A DNA stretch of 64,000 nt from Streptomyces sp. NBC_01454. Lineage in GTDB: Bacteria; Actinomycetota; Actinomycetes; Streptomycetales; Streptomycetaceae. Where the stretch lies: positions 1,302,001-1,366,000 of the forward strand of contig NZ_CP109460.1 in the NCBI RefSeq assembly GCF_036227565.1, in the 5' to 3' direction. A program made the translations under genes and the position numbers. Below are positions 62,975 to 64,000 of the stretch, piece by piece. Under the pieces are notes generated by a model. That model was not told the origin of the DNA, ran no database searches, and saw nothing but the letters and a program-made list of their open reading frames with translations. Numbering within the stretch: the first letter of the stretch is position 1; every line of letters begins with the position of its first letter.

Positions 62975-64000
62975 TCAGGCGGCGATGGGCGCGGCGAGCC
63001 GGCCGTGGTAGGCGCGCAGGGTACGGGCGCTGTTCCAGCCGAGAGCGCCTACGACGCGGCCGCCGGCGTGGTAGAGCGCAACGAACTTGCGTGCCTGTGG
63101 GTCGCCGTCGACGTATTCGATGCGGGCATCGGCCGGGCACCAGCCATGGAACTGGATCTTGGCGTCGTATTGGTCGGTCCACCCGAACGGGATCGGTGCA
63201 TAGGGTTTCGCGCCGCCGGGTCCGGCGAGGAGGTTTCTGGCGGCGGTGAGGGCTTGTTGGGTGGCGTTGGTGCGTTGTTCCAGGCGGGTGCGTTCGCCGG
63301 TGAGGGGGTGGGGCCAGTTGGCGACGTCCCCTGCCGCGTAGATCCCGGGCGCGACCTGGCAGGTGCTGTCGCACAGCACCCCGTCACCCAGCGGGAGCCC
63401 GGAGTCGGCCAGCCAGTCGACGGCCGGTACCGAGCCGATGGCGACCACGACCACGTCGGCGGGGAGCAGGGTGTCGTCGTCGAGTACCACCGCGCTGACC
63501 CGGCCGCCCGCACCGAGCAGGTCGGTGACGCTGCGGCCCATGCACAGGCGGACCCCGTTTTCCTGGTGCATATCGGCCACCAGACCGCCCACCTGGGTGC
63601 CTAGTTGCCCGGCCAGTGGGGTGGGTTCGATGCCGACGAGTGTGACGTCCAGGCCGAGGCTGCGGGTGGTGGCGGCGATTTCGGTGCCGAGGAATCCGGC
63701 GCCGATGACGACGACGCGTGGTCCGGCCAGCAACTGTGCGCGTAGCGTCAGCGCTTCGTCGAGGGTGCGCAGCACGTGCACACCGGCCAGGTCGCGGCCG
63801 AAGGGCAGCCGGCGGGGGCGCAGTCCGGTGGCGATGATCAGGCCGTCGAAGTCCAGCCGGTCCCCGTCGGCCAGTGTGACGGTACGCGCCGCCGGATCCA
63901 GGTGGGTGGCGCGGCGGCCCAGTTTCAGGTCCATCCGCAGCCGTTGAAGGTCGGCGTCCTGTCGCAGGGTGGTTTTGTGCGGTTCCAGCGTGCCGGCCAG
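62975..64000 (-). CDS. FAD-dependent NAD(P)H oxidoreductase (ferredoxin reductase type), 5' truncated by window edge
   Basis: The frame stays open to the window end, so the N-terminal FAD motif is outside; 341 residues are visible. The second dinucleotide fold VVVIGAGFLGTEIAATTRSL, the ATG motif GLIIATGLRPRRLPF, and the late FAD motif GIYAAGDVANW are present, followed by a reductase C-terminal domain (FHGWCPADARIEYVDGDPQA). This is the layout of putidaredoxin/rhodocoxin reductase-type enzymes that feed electrons to ferredoxins for P450s or dioxygenases. The partner ferredoxin would be outside the window. Confidence 0.92.
   Translation of the reverse strand: MAGTLEPHKTTLRQDADLQRLRMDLKLGRRATHLDPAARTVTLADGDRLDFDGLIIATGLRPRRLPFGRDLAGVHVLRTLDEALTLRAQLLAGPRVVVIGAGFLGTEIAATTRSLGLDVTLVGIEPTPLAGQLGTQVGGLVADMHQENGVRLCMGRSVTDLLGAGGRVSAVVLDDDTLLPADVVVVAIGSVPAVDWLADSGLPLGDGVLCDSTCQVAPGIYAAGDVANWPHPLTGERTRLEQRTNATQQALTAARNLLAGPGGAKPYAPIPFGWTDQYDAKIQFHGWCPADARIEYVDGDPQARKFVALYHAGGRVVGALGWNSARTLRAYHGRLAAPIAA

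Noticed and set aside
62755..63249. Plus-strand frame of 164 codons after the right repeat
   Set aside because: It is Arg-rich, antisense to the oxidoreductase, and lacks codon bias.

Overview
The window is high-GC actinomycete DNA, very probably from a Streptomyces chromosome. Third codon positions are strongly G/C-biased, many starts are GTG or TTG, and stop/start overlaps of the ATGA and GTGA type are common. Typical Streptomyces families are present: two SsgA-like sporulation proteins, a DUF397 protein beside an XRE/DUF5753 regulator, an S-adenosyl methyltransferase (DUF574 type), a GerMN lipoprotein two-component operon, and coenzyme-B12 methylmalonyl-CoA mutase with MeaB.

Region 1 (1-29.1 kb) is mostly chromosomal housekeeping and regulation. 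It holds tandem SsgA paralogues around a TetR gene and a PH-domain pair (1-4.2 kb), a polysaccharide deacetylase (4.3-5.1 kb), and a response regulator, histidine kinase and GerMN lipoprotein operon (5.2-8.2 kb). These are followed by DUF1992 and a secreted propeller-like protein, then mutA-mutB-meaB (10.2-15.4 kb). Next come a cluster of small regulators (15.5-18.4 kb), a TetR gene with a near-ideal palindromic operator, a methyltransferase, a PucR regulator, a secreted low-complexity protein and a DUF6314 protein. The region ends with an aldehyde dehydrogenase, APC permease and GMC oxidoreductase operon that looks like choline/amine uptake and oxidation (24.5-29.1 kb).

Region 2 (29.1-30.6 kb) is debris: an orphan TPP-riboswitch-like sequence on the minus strand, a small conserved reading frame that recurs at the far end of the island, a DUF6262-like fragment and a DUF3307-like gene.

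Region 3 (30.5-61.8 kb) is a complete-looking extracellular contractile injection system (eCIS, phage-tail-like). Cargo-type genes lie at the left: two DUF4157 proteins and one leader-like protein without DUF4157. Two Vgb-like propeller plus Ig proteins follow. A long, tightly coupled plus-strand operon then encodes small tail proteins, DUF6760, a low-complexity repeat protein, a second tube protein, the LysM tube protein, the VgrG-like spike, gp25, two baseplate-J-type proteins, a gpI-like protein, a 990-residue YVTN propeller, the DUF4255 cap protein and an AAA+ ATPase. A minus-strand operon converges on it and encodes two sheath paralogues, the main tube and a small unknown protein. The two operons meet at a perfect 18-bp stem terminator. 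I found no tape measure, classical tail fibre or PAAR tip. The propeller proteins are the best candidates for the target-binding parts.

Region 4 (61.8-64.0 kb) has the sheath operon leader, a transposase C-terminal fragment, the second copy of the small conserved frame, and the 3' part of an FAD-dependent oxidoreductase that runs off the window. The island is thus bounded by a 78-bp repeat (81% identical) about 33 kb apart and by mobile-element remnants.
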